This document shows, in pieces, positions 1 through 7,769 of a stretch of 24,119 nucleotides of DNA (positions are counted from its first letter, which is position 1; each line of letters begins with the position of its first letter). A program made the translations under genes and the position numbers. The DNA comes from an uncultured Eubacteriales bacterium. Its GTDB lineage: Bacteria; Bacillota; Clostridia; UBA1381. The notes below the pieces were generated by a model. The model searched no databases, was not told the origin of the DNA, and saw only the letters and a program-made list of their open reading frames with translations. Location of the stretch: the NCBI GenBank assembly GCA_905199755.1, contig CAJKHT010000042.1, positions 1-24,119 on the forward strand, in the 5' to 3' direction.

Positions 1-19
1 TCCCCACGCGAATCCAATA

Positions 20-1315
20 TTAATCATGCAGTTGTCTGTTATCTATAACTCTCTTTGCCTTGCCCTCACTTCTGGTTATTTCCTTTACATCCATAAGGTG
101 AACCTTAGCGCCTATTCCGAGCTGACTTCTCAGCTTGGAAACAAGCATATTTTCAACAAACTCTGCCGGGCCGCTGTATTCGGGCTGTCTTTCAACATTA
201 ATATCAAACGTATCTGTATTATTTTTTCTTCCTACAATAATCTGGTAATTTGCCGAAACAACATCGCTGTGCTTCAAAAGCACTTCTTCAATCTGCGACG
301 GGAACACATTAACTCCGCGTATAATAAGCATATCGTCCGTTCTTCCGGCAGGCTTCTTCATACGCACATGTGTTCTTCCGCATTTGCACGGCTCATAGCT
401 TAAAGTACACAAATCCCTTGTACGGTAACGTATAAGCGGCTGTCCCTCCTTTGTAATCGTAGTAAACACCAGCTCGCCGAATTCACCTTCAGGCAGTACC
501 TCGCCGGTTTCGGGATTTATTATTTCCGCAATAAACATATCCTCGCATATGTGCATTCCGCTCTGAGCACTGCATTCATATGAAACTCCCGGACCCATGA
601 TTTCCGTCAGACCGTATACGTCATATGCCTTTATTCCGAGGGAGTCCTCTATGGTTCTTCTCATTTCCTCCGTCCACGGCTCGGCACCGAAAATACCTGC
701 TTTAAGCTTCAGCTTATCCTTTACGCCGTGTTCTTTCACCGCCTCTCCCAGATACATTGCATATGACGGGGTACAGCACAAATGTGTCGAACCCAAGTCA
801 CACATCAAACGTATCTGACGTTCGGTGTTTCCCGATGATGTCGGCACCACCATTGCGCCCAGCTTTTCACCGCCGCCATGCGCACCGAGTCCGCCCGTAA
901 ACAATCCGTATCCGTATGAAACCTGCACCACCGAGTCACTGTCCGCCCCGGCAGCGGTAAGCTGACGTGCAAAACAGTTGCTCCAGTCGTCCAAATCCTT
1001 TCTTGTATAGCCGGATATAATCTGTTTTCCTGTTGTTCCCGATGAAGCCTGCACCCTTACTATTTCATTTTTCGGTACGGCAAACAAATCAAACGGATAA
1101 TAATCCCTTAAATCCTGCTTGCATGTAAAAGGCAGCTTTGCCAAATCCTCCAGTTCATTTATGTCCTCCGGCTTAACACCTGCCTCATCCATTCTTTTTC
1201 TGTACATGTCGACATTGTCATAAACATGTCTCACCTGTTTTTTCAAGCGTTCAAGCTGAAGCTTTCTGATTTCAGCTCTGTCCATGCACTCGATTTCCTC
1301 CTGGAAATATGCCAT
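20..1315 (-). CDS. paaK: phenylacetate-CoA ligase family protein (PaaK-type, AMP-forming)
   Basis: Predicted cytoplasmic enzyme that activates an aryl acetate (phenylacetate, indoleacetate or similar) to its CoA thioester with ATP. Seen: 431 residues, the usual PaaK length. The adenylate-forming motifs are in order: SSGTTGK at 91-97, YGLTE at 234-238, TRD at 299-301, the hinge GRTDDMLIIRGVNVFP at 324-339, and a C-terminal SEGKAKR segment carrying the likely catalytic lysine near 419-421. A Cys pair (CKCG, 310-313) matches many anaerobic PaaK proteins. The ATG is preceded by a very strong AGGAGGAGG site. It lies 53 bases after iorB and ends the iorA-iorB-paaK unit; this pairing is common in Clostridia and archaea that interconvert aryl pyruvates and aryl acetates. 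Substrate is inferred from the iorAB context, not from the sequence alone. The gene is complete; only 19 bases follow its stop in the window. Confidence 0.9.
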   Translation of the reverse strand: MAYFQEEIECMDRAEIRKLQLERLKKQVRHVYDNVDMYRKRMDEAGVKPEDINELEDLAKLPFTCKQDLRDYYPFDLFAVPKNEIVRVQASSGTTGKQIISGYTRKDLDDWSNCFARQLTAAGADSDSVVQVSYGYGLFTGGLGAHGGGEKLGAMVVPTSSGNTERQIRLMCDLGSTHLCCTPSYAMYLGEAVKEHGVKDKLKLKAGIFGAEPWTEEMRRTIEDSLGIKAYDVYGLTEIMGPGVSYECSAQSGMHICEDMFIAEIINPETGEVLPEGEFGELVFTTITKEGQPLIRYRTRDLCTLSYEPCKCGRTHVRMKKPAGRTDDMLIIRGVNVFPSQIEEVLLKHSDVVSANYQIIVGRKNNTDTFDINVERQPEYSGPAEFVENMLVSKLRSQLGIGAKVHLMDVKEITRSEGKAKRVIDNRQLHD

Positions 1316-1368
1316 TTGTTGTTTCCTCCTCCTGATAAGGGTTCATGCTTTTATCGAATCCTGTTTAT

Positions 1369-1929
1369 TTACATATTATATCCCAGCTCAAAGGCTTTCA
1401 GATTCATTTCGAGGAATTTGGGCGGTACGGTTTCTTTTATAACTTCCAGCCATACTTCCTTTTTTATATCCATACTCTTTGCCAGAAAACCTATCAGCAC
1501 AACATTAACTGCCTTGATGGTTCCTGCCTGCTCTGCCAGAGGCAATGCATCTATAACCTTTAAATGTGTTTTTTCACTCAGCTTTTCACGGATATTTTCC
1601 GGGTAATCCATTGCCCCGGTAATTACGGGCATAGGATTAATCTGCTGATTATTTGCAAGAATTTTTCCGTCTTTCTTCACATACGGCAGCGCACGGTATG
1701 CCTCCAGCATTTCAAATGCCAATACCAAATCCGCCTCGCCGCGGTCTATTATCGGTGAATAAACCTTATCACCGTATTTTACATATGTAACCACGCTGCC
1801 GCCGCGCTGACTCATACCGTGAACCTCGCTCACTTTAACATCAAAGCCCTCCTTGATAGCCGTTCTTCCGAGAATACGGCTTGCAAGCAGCGTTCCCTGT
1901 CCGCCTACGCCTACTATCATTATATTCAT
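1369..1929 (-). CDS. iorB: indolepyruvate:ferredoxin oxidoreductase, beta subunit
   Basis: Small subunit of the oxygen-sensitive enzyme that oxidatively decarboxylates aryl pyruvates to aryl-acetyl-CoA, with ferredoxin as electron carrier. Seen: a 186-residue protein starting MNIMIVGVGGQGT, with the glycine-rich GVGGQG motif at residues 7-12 and the following SEVHGMSQRGG stretch, both typical of the gamma-type domain of 2-oxoacid:ferredoxin oxidoreductases. The frame is open upstream to 1965. I chose the ATG at 1929 because the family begins directly before the GVGGQG strand and a GGAAAGGA site lies about 12 bases upstream. An ATG at 1941 abuts that site with no spacer and is less likely. The start is 38 bases after the iorA stop, so the two subunits are almost certainly co-transcribed. 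Confidence 0.9.
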   Translation of the reverse strand: MNIMIVGVGGQGTLLASRILGRTAIKEGFDVKVSEVHGMSQRGGSVVTYVKYGDKVYSPIIDRGEADLVLAFEMLEAYRALPYVKKDGKILANNQQINPMPVITGAMDYPENIREKLSEKTHLKVIDALPLAEQAGTIKAVNVVLIGFLAKSMDIKKEVWLEVIKETVPPKFLEMNLKAFELGYNM

Positions 1930-1967
1930 AATTGCAATCATTCCTTTCCGTGCCGTGAGACACAAAT

Positions 1968-3713
1968 TCAGTCATTCTTTTCAATCGCACCGAACGGACA
2001 GACATTCACGCACAAGCCGCAGCCGTTACACTGTGTAGCATCTATTTTTACAATTCCGTCCGTAAATGATATTGCCGGGCAGCCGAGCTTCATACACATT
2101 TTACATTTCTTACAATTATCGTTTATACTGCAATGTCCCGTCAGAATTTTCCGCATTTCCGGCAAAAGTGCGCACGGTCTTTGTGCGATAATTACCGACG
2201 GCTCTTCCTTTTCAAGCTCAGCCTTAACCACAGCCTCAAATCCCTTTACGTCAAACGGATCGGCAATAACAACACTTTCCACGCCTATTGCCTTTGCAAG
2301 TGAAACAAGATTTACCTGCTTTGTCGGCTCCTTGCGGATTGTATAACCCGTTGTCGGGTTATCCTGATGACCTGTCATTCCCGTGATTGAGTTATCCAGT
2401 ATAATAACGGTATTCACACCTTTATTATATACTATATCAACCAAACCCGTAATTCCCGAATGCATAAAGGTGGAATCGCCTATAACGCTTACAAGCTTTT
2501 TGGCAAACTCATTTCCCCGTGCCTTAACCATACCGTGAGCCGCACTCACCGACGCACCCATACAAATTGTTGTATCCACGCTCTGCAGCGGTGCTGCCGC
2601 TCCGAGCGTATAGCAGCCTATATCGCCCGACACCGTCACACCGAGCTTTTTAAGCACATAAAATGTTCCTCTGTGCGGACAGCCCGGACACATAACCGGC
2701 GGACGGACGGGAATTGTTTCCTCAATCTGTGTGCTTTCCGGCGCATCCTCACCCAAAACCGCTTTCTTTATCATGGACGGTGTATACTCACCCAAAAGCG
2801 TAAATACTTCTTTGCCGATTACATCAACACCGATAGTTTTACAATGCTCCTCTATAAAAGGATCAAGCTCCTCTATAACATACACCTTATCGCATTTTGC
2901 CGCAAATTCCTTTATTTTCTTTTCGGGCATCGGATATATCGCTCCGAGCTTTAAATAGTTTACCTTATCACCCAAGGCTTCTTTTGCATACATATAAGCA
3001 ATACCTGCCGAAATCACTCCGATTCTGCTGTTGTTATCCTCAACGGTATTAAGCTCGATTTCTTCTGCCATAGCCTTGAGTTTTTCCATTCTGTCCTCAA
3101 CAACAACATGTCTTTTTATGGCATTTCCCGGCATCATAACATATTTTGCCGGATTTTTGTCATAAGACTTAAGCTCATAGTCTTCTTTTTCGTGTTCTTC
3201 AACAAGACTCTGTGAATGTGATACTCTTGTTGATAAACGTATAAACACGGGAGTATCATACTGTTCCGAAAGCTCAAATGCCTTTTTTGTAAAATCACGG
3301 CACTCGCCGCTGTCTGACGGTTCAAGCATAAGGATTTTCGATGCCTTTGCATAATGGCGCGAATCCTGCTCATTCTGCGATGAATGCATGCCCTGGTCAT
3401 CGGCTACGCACATTACCATACCGCCGTTCACACCCGTATAGCTTGCCGTAAAAACAGGGTCCGCCATTACGTTTAAGCCTACATGCTTCATGCATGTCAT
3501 TGAGCGCGCACCCGCAATTGAAGCGCCTGCGGCGACCTCACATGCAACCTTTTCATTCGGCGCCCATTCAACATAAATATTGTCATATTTCACTATGTTT
3601 TCGGTTATTTCGGTACTCGGTGTACCGGGATATGAGGAGACTACCGTTACTCCGGCTTCATATGCGCCTCTTGCAACCGCCTCATTTCCAAGCATTAATT
3701 TTTTCATACTCAA
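1968..3713 (-). CDS. iorA: indolepyruvate:ferredoxin oxidoreductase, alpha subunit
   Basis: Large catalytic subunit, cytoplasmic, thiamine-diphosphate and iron-sulfur dependent; acts on indolepyruvate, phenylpyruvate and hydroxyphenylpyruvate in characterised members. Seen: an N-terminal pyrimidine-binding region (SSYPGTPSTEI, 26-36). The segment MCPGCPHRGT is at 341-350. The thiamine-diphosphate motif runs from GDS at 412-414 to N441 in LDNSITGMTGHQDNP. The C-terminus is a ferredoxin-like domain with all eight cluster cysteines (C534, C537, C540, C545, C562, C565, C568, C572), enough for two [4Fe-4S] clusters. At 581 residues it has a normal length. The first codon is TTG at 3713, nine bases after a GAGAGG site; an ATG two codons later (3707) is the alternative, with 15-base spacing. 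A good promoter at 3759-3787 lies directly upstream. Confidence 0.93.
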   Translation of the reverse strand: MSMKKLMLGNEAVARGAYEAGVTVVSSYPGTPSTEITENIVKYDNIYVEWAPNEKVACEVAAGASIAGARSMTCMKHVGLNVMADPVFTASYTGVNGGMVMCVADDQGMHSSQNEQDSRHYAKASKILMLEPSDSGECRDFTKKAFELSEQYDTPVFIRLSTRVSHSQSLVEEHEKEDYELKSYDKNPAKYVMMPGNAIKRHVVVEDRMEKLKAMAEEIELNTVEDNNSRIGVISAGIAYMYAKEALGDKVNYLKLGAIYPMPEKKIKEFAAKCDKVYVIEELDPFIEEHCKTIGVDVIGKEVFTLLGEYTPSMIKKAVLGEDAPESTQIEETIPVRPPVMCPGCPHRGTFYVLKKLGVTVSGDIGCYTLGAAAPLQSVDTTICMGASVSAAHGMVKARGNEFAKKLVSVIGDSTFMHSGITGLVDIVYNKGVNTVIILDNSITGMTGHQDNPTTGYTIRKEPTKQVNLVSLAKAIGVESVVIADPFDVKGFEAVVKAELEKEEPSVIIAQRPCALLPEMRKILTGHCSINDNCKKCKMCMKLGCPAISFTDGIVKIDATQCNGCGLCVNVCPFGAIEKND

Positions 3714-3758
3714 AAAATACTTCCTCTCTGTTTTAATTCCGTAAATACCAATACTCTA

Positions 3759-3787
3759 ATTTTAACAAAAAATCAGCCTTTAGTCAA
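3759..3787 (-). promoter_or_regulatory. sigma-A-type promoter for iorA-iorB-paaK
   Basis: On the minus strand, TTGACT (3787-3782) is followed by a 17-base spacer and TAAAAT (3764-3759). Each box differs from consensus at one position and the spacing is ideal. The predicted start of transcription is near 3752, giving a leader of about 40 bases before iorA. The 81-base gap between the acyl-CoA synthetase stop and iorA otherwise holds only the ribosome binding site. This suggests iorA-iorB-paaK can be expressed independently of the upstream transporter and synthetase genes. Confidence 0.6.
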
Positions 3788-3794
3788 TATTTTT

Positions 3795-5429
3795 TCAATT
3801 TTCTATCTGCCTTTTTACAACACTTTCACCGCAATACATTTTTCTCAGCTTCGGTTTTTCAATCTTACCCGTAGGATTTCGCGGTACATCAGCAAAAATA
3901 ACCTTTCTCGGGCGCTTATAGCGAGGTAAATCACGGCAGAACTCCATTATCTCTTCTTCCGTACTCGTGCAGCCCGGTTTAAGCTGTATTATTGCCGCCG
4001 AAATTTCACCGAGACGCGCATCGGGCAAGCCGATAACCGCGGTATCATATATCTTATCATTTTTTCTGAGATAGTCCTCAATCTGTACGGGATATATATT
4101 CTCTCCTCCCGATATGATAACGTCCTTTGCACGGTCAACAAGGTATATAAACCCGTCCTCGTCCTCCTGTGCCATATCGCCCGTAAGCAGCCAGCCGTCA
4201 TGCAGCACCTCATTTGTGGCTTTTTCGTCCTTATAATAACACAGCATAACTCCTGGGCCTTTTACCGCAAGCTCCCCTACCTCACCGCGCTTAACGCGGT
4301 TTCCGTCTTTATCGAGAATCTTTACTTCCCAGCCGTATCCTGGAACACCTATCGCACCAACCTTATGTATATTTTCCACACCAAGATGAACACAGCCGGG
4401 GCCTATCGATTCGGACAAACCGTAGTTTGTATCATACTGATGATTCGGGAAATATTTTTTCCACCGCTTTATAAGCGACGGCGGAACAGGCTGCGCTCCG
4501 ATATGCATAAGTCTCCATTGTTCGGTCTTATAGTCCGAAAGCTTAATGTCGCCGCGTTCTATTGCGTCAAGAATATCCTGCGCCCACGGCACAAGCAGCC
4601 ACACTATCGTACAGCCCTCCTCGGAAACCGCCTGCATAATCCATTCGGGCTTTACTCCTCTTAAAAGCACAGCCCTTGAGCCTGACATCAGACTTCCGAA
4701 CCAATGCATTTTTGCACCTGTGTGGTACAGCGGCGGAATGCACAGAAAAACATCGTCATGCGTTGTTCCGTGATGCTTTTGCTCAACCTTTGCCGAATGT
4801 ACAAGGCTTCTGTGTGCATGAAGTATTGCTTTCGGGAATCCCGTTGTTCCCGATGAGAAATAAATTGCTCCGTTATCGTCATCACTGATTTCTATACCCG
4901 GAGCAGATACATCAGAAGCTTTCACAAGCTCATCGTAGCTTTCCGAAAATGACGGGCAGTTTTCGCCTACAAACATAAGCTGTTTTACTTTCGGCATTTT
5001 ATCGCATATTTCCTCCACGCGGCCGATAAACTCCGCACCGAATATCAGTATCTCCGCATCAGCCAAATCAACGCAATACCGTATTTCCTCTGCGGTATAT
5101 CTGTAATTCAAGGGTACGGCAACCGCTCCGGCTTTCAAAATTCCGAAATACACCGGCAGCCATTCAAGGCAGTTCATCAGAAGAATTGCAGCCTTATCCC
5201 CTTTTTTCACTCCGCGGCTTATGAGCAGATTTGCAAAGCGGTTTGCCTTTTCGTCAAACTCTTTCCACGTCATCTCGCTGCGCCCGTGAAGTGACGGATT
5301 GCTCTCAATCAGGGAATACTCCTTCCATGTCAGCTTTGTATGCTCCATAACCTTCGGATCAATTTCCACAAGTGCCGTTTCATCGGCATATTCTCTCGCA
5401 TTTCTTTCCAGCAGCTCTGTAATAGGCAT
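3795..5429 (-). CDS. AMP-dependent acyl-CoA synthetase / acid:CoA ligase
   Basis: Cytoplasmic adenylate-forming enzyme that activates a carboxylic acid to an acyl-CoA with ATP. Seen: 544 residues with SSGTTGFPK at 192-200, the GLSES block, GDMAQEDEDGFIYLVDR, SGGENIYP, and the C-terminal NPTGK, whose lysine (522) is the expected catalytic residue. It resembles the broad medium/long-chain and aromatic acid ligase class, so the substrate cannot be read from sequence. Odd: the N-terminus carries a tandem-looking element, with TWKEY near 34-38 and TWKEF near 54-58, as if about 20 residues were duplicated before the usual start of the fold. The ATG follows a GAAAGGAAG site and sits 18 bases after the symporter stop, so the two are co-transcribed. 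Context suggests it activates the acid imported by that symporter. Confidence 0.85.
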   Translation of the reverse strand: MPITELLERNAREYADETALVEIDPKVMEHTKLTWKEYSLIESNPSLHGRSEMTWKEFDEKANRFANLLISRGVKKGDKAAILLMNCLEWLPVYFGILKAGAVAVPLNYRYTAEEIRYCVDLADAEILIFGAEFIGRVEEICDKMPKVKQLMFVGENCPSFSESYDELVKASDVSAPGIEISDDDNGAIYFSSGTTGFPKAILHAHRSLVHSAKVEQKHHGTTHDDVFLCIPPLYHTGAKMHWFGSLMSGSRAVLLRGVKPEWIMQAVSEEGCTIVWLLVPWAQDILDAIERGDIKLSDYKTEQWRLMHIGAQPVPPSLIKRWKKYFPNHQYDTNYGLSESIGPGCVHLGVENIHKVGAIGVPGYGWEVKILDKDGNRVKRGEVGELAVKGPGVMLCYYKDEKATNEVLHDGWLLTGDMAQEDEDGFIYLVDRAKDVIISGGENIYPVQIEDYLRKNDKIYDTAVIGLPDARLGEISAAIIQLKPGCTSTEEEIMEFCRDLPRYKRPRKVIFADVPRNPTGKIEKPKLRKMYCGESVVKRQIEN

Positions 5430-5447
5430 TTCAAATACTTCCTTTCG

Positions 5448-6992
5448 TCAATTGTTAAAAATCTTATCCGTAAATTCATCACTGTACTTTTTCGTGAATG
5501 CCGAAACAACCGGCACCGCAATCAGTGAAACCGCCATAGCGGCACACCCCATTGCCGCAGCCTGCCCCGCCGCAGCCTTAAATCCCGACATGCAGCTTAT
5601 GACAATTGTCGGCACAAGTACTGTGAGAAAACCGCATATCATACCCGAACATGCGCCGGCTTTTGTAATCTTTTTGGAGTATATGCCCCAGATATACGGA
5701 CCTATAAAGCAGCCCGATACAATTCCCCAGCTAAATGACATGATATTTACAATAATGGTTATATTCGTTGTTGCAAATATGTAAGAGCATGCAACAAATA
5801 CCAGACACAATATACGTGTAAGAAGCATCTGATGCTTTGGGTTAAAGTTTTTCTTCACCGTGGGTACAAGGTCAACGCTCACGGCAGATGATGATGACAA
5901 TACGATAGATGATAAGGTGGACATTGATGCCGACAGCAGCAGTATAAGAATTACCGCCAGAATTATTGTTGTGAATACATTGCTGTCACCCAGAGCCGTC
6001 AAAAGTGTTGACGGAATTACCGAATCCACACCGCCCTCCGGCAGAGTGTTATTGAGCACCAGTCTCGACAGCGAGCCTACAAAATATGCTCCGCAGCCTA
6101 TAATCAATGCAAATATTGTTGATATGTATTTTGCCTGTTTTATTGATTTCGCATCCTTGATTGCATAATATTTGTTTACCATCTGCGGAAGCCCCCATGT
6201 ACCGAATGAGGTAAGAAGTATATTTACGCAAAGGAATTTCAGGCTTGAGCCGCCGAACGGACTGGTTATCTGGCTGCTGACGGGTGTACCGTCCGCCATC
6301 ACTCCGTCAAGTGCTTTCAGGTTGCTCATAAGATTTGAAAATCCTCCCACGGCATTTGTATTTACTATTGCAATCACCATCGCAAACACACCCGCAATCA
6401 TGATAATTCCCTGCACAAAGTCCGTATATGCCGTAGCAACATATCCGCCCAAAACGAGATACACCGCGGTAAGCACCGCTATGACAAGCATCCACACATT
6501 TGTCGACACCCCCGGAAAAATAGCCGAGAACATGGAGCCCAGTCCCTTATATACAGCCGCACTGTACGGAACAAGAAATACGAAAATGATAATCGCCGAA
6601 AATACTTTAAGCGGTGTTGAAGCATATCTGCTTTCAAAAAATTCCGGCATTGTTTTCGAATTAAGCGAATGAGTCATTGTTCTTGTGCGCTTTGCCAAAA
6701 GCTGCCATGCCAGAAAGCAGCCGAGAACCGCATTGCCGACTCCTATCCACATTGAGCCGAGACCGATATTCCAGCCGTGCTGACCGGCGTATCCGACAAA
6801 TATAACTGCCGAAAAATAAGATGTGCCGTATGCAAATGCGCTCACCCATGCGCCGATTTTACGGCTGCCGAGCAAAAAACCGTCAATAGTTTTTGCTTTT
6901 TTTGTGCTGTACAGACCGATAAAAACCATCGCCGCAGCAAAAATCACCAAAGCGGCTATAATAACCCCCTGTGTTTGTCTTAAATTTTCCAT
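5448..6992 (-). CDS. sodium:solute symporter (SSS/PutP-like family)
   Basis: Integral membrane transporter coupling sodium entry to uptake of a small organic solute, probably a carboxylate in this context. Seen: 514 residues with about 13 hydrophobic segments spread over the whole length. GGYVATAYTDFVQG at 182-195 is the conserved SSS signature region. SASMSTLSS at 354-362 corresponds to the sodium-site segment of PutP-type carriers. The frame is open upstream to 7061, but the ATG at 6992 is chosen because GGGAGGTT stands eight bases before it and the protein then starts directly before the first membrane helix. It is the first gene of a unit with the downstream acyl-CoA synthetase. The leader contains a perfect inverted repeat (7032-7054). 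Family assignment is firm; substrate is unknown. Confidence 0.88.
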   Translation of the reverse strand: MENLRQTQGVIIAALVIFAAAMVFIGLYSTKKAKTIDGFLLGSRKIGAWVSAFAYGTSYFSAVIFVGYAGQHGWNIGLGSMWIGVGNAVLGCFLAWQLLAKRTRTMTHSLNSKTMPEFFESRYASTPLKVFSAIIIFVFLVPYSAAVYKGLGSMFSAIFPGVSTNVWMLVIAVLTAVYLVLGGYVATAYTDFVQGIIMIAGVFAMVIAIVNTNAVGGFSNLMSNLKALDGVMADGTPVSSQITSPFGGSSLKFLCVNILLTSFGTWGLPQMVNKYYAIKDAKSIKQAKYISTIFALIIGCGAYFVGSLSRLVLNNTLPEGGVDSVIPSTLLTALGDSNVFTTIILAVILILLLSASMSTLSSIVLSSSSAVSVDLVPTVKKNFNPKHQMLLTRILCLVFVACSYIFATTNITIIVNIMSFSWGIVSGCFIGPYIWGIYSKKITKAGACSGMICGFLTVLVPTIVISCMSGFKAAAGQAAAMGCAAMAVSLIAVPVVSAFTKKYSDEFTDKIFNN

Positions 6993-7031
6993 AAAAAAAT
7001 AACCTCCCGTACTACATTTGTTTGTTCTGTA

Positions 7032-7054
7032 AATTATGCGCCGGGCGCATAATT
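7032..7054. promoter_or_regulatory. perfect inverted repeat in symporter leader (operator candidate)
   Basis: Two perfect 10-base arms, AATTATGCGC and GCGCATAATT, are separated by three bases. The repeat lies between the candidate promoter (7077-7106) and the ribosome binding site of the symporter gene. Such compact symmetric sites are typical operators for dimeric repressors. In RNA it would also form a stable 10-bp hairpin, with no U-tract after it, so a terminator is unlikely. No regulator gene is present in the window to pair with it. Confidence 0.6.
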
Positions 7055-7076
7055 CTGCCATACTTCAATACTACAA

Positions 7077-7106
7077 TTTATATTGTACTATAAAAATGCA
7101 TGTAAA
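7077..7106 (-). promoter_or_regulatory. candidate promoter for symporter operon
   Basis: Minus-strand TTTACA (7106-7101), an 18-base spacer, and TATAAA (7082-7077). Each box is 4 to 5 of 6 to consensus. The surrounding sequence is very A+T-rich, so chance matches are likely; the main support is position, just upstream of the inverted repeat and the symporter start. The rest of the gap up to 7202 holds no other feature that I can support. Confidence 0.35.
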
Positions 7107-7202
7107 TAAAGGTCTTTTATTAATTTCGTCAATTTTGTACATTTTACCTCTGATTTTTGCAAAACTTTGCACAAATGTTTATGCCTGCACAAAAAAGCAA
7201 AC

Positions 7203-7613
7203 CTAACATCTGCCTAGTATGCTATTCTGTAATTTTTCAATTAGCGCTATATCAGCCGGCAGCCAATCAACGCTATACAACTCGTCTTTACCAAGCCATC
7301 TTGCAGCTTCTGCTTCCTTGAGAATAATTTCTCCATCTACCACAACACACAAGAAGCAATCCATACTTAAATGGAAAGTAGGGTAATCATACTCGATGGT
7401 ATCAATCAATTCACCAACTTCAATTTTTACATCAAGCTCCTCTTGAATTTCTCTTATTAGAGCTTGCTGCGATGTTTCTCCGGCTTCAAGCTTTCCTCCG
7501 GGAAATTCCCATTTTCCTTTAAATTAACCATACCCTCTGGCAGTGGCAAAAATCTTAGTTGTATTTTCTAAAGAATCACAGATAACTGCCGCCACTACTT
7601 TTATTGTTTTCAT
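7203..7613 (-). pseudogene. MutT/Nudix (deoxy)nucleoside triphosphate pyrophosphohydrolase, nonsense-interrupted
   Basis: Read from the ATG at 7613, the frame encodes a MutT-like protein of about 136 residues that would sanitise oxidised or non-canonical dNTPs. Seen: a normal N-terminus (MKTIKVVAAVI), then ATARGYG, then a TAA at codon 30 (7526-7524). The same frame continues without further damage through WEFPGGK and a full Nudix box (GGKLEAGE followed by REIQEEL), and on to a normal C-terminus. In relatives the stop position usually holds Glu, so one G-to-T change (GAA to TAA) explains it. No frameshift is needed and the Nudix catalytic residues are all kept. No good internal start follows the stop. 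This could be a recent loss of function, a sequencing error, or stop readthrough. An ORF fragment ends four bases before its ATG. Confidence 0.8.
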
Positions 7614-7617
7614 CACA

Positions 7618-7761
7618 TTATTCCTCTACCGATTTCTTTCTTAATCTGAACTTATACTCTTTACGGACATTACCAGATTCGTCTTTGTCATCTTCATAAT
7701 ACAGCCTATAATTATGTAGGGATATTTCAACCAATACTTTTATGATTATGCTAAAATAATC
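7618..7761 (-). pseudogene. 47-codon ORF fragment of unknown origin, coupled to mutT-like gene
   Basis: An open frame of 47 codons runs from just after an in-frame TAG (7764-7762) to a TAA at 7620-7618, four bases before the Nudix ATG. The predicted peptide is highly charged (YYEDDKDESGNVRKEYKFR in its middle) and reads like real protein rather than random sequence. It has no ATG start and no ribosome binding site; a TTG near the beginning could start about 38 residues. The tight stop-to-start spacing is what one expects of the 3' end of a gene translationally coupled to the Nudix gene. I do not recognise the family. Confidence 0.3.
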
Positions 7762-7769
7762 CTATTCCT

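Noticed and set aside
7062..7202. Terminator between the Nudix gene and the symporter leader
   Set aside because: Only five-base TTTGC/GCAAA pairings are available and no T-tract follows them on the minus strand.
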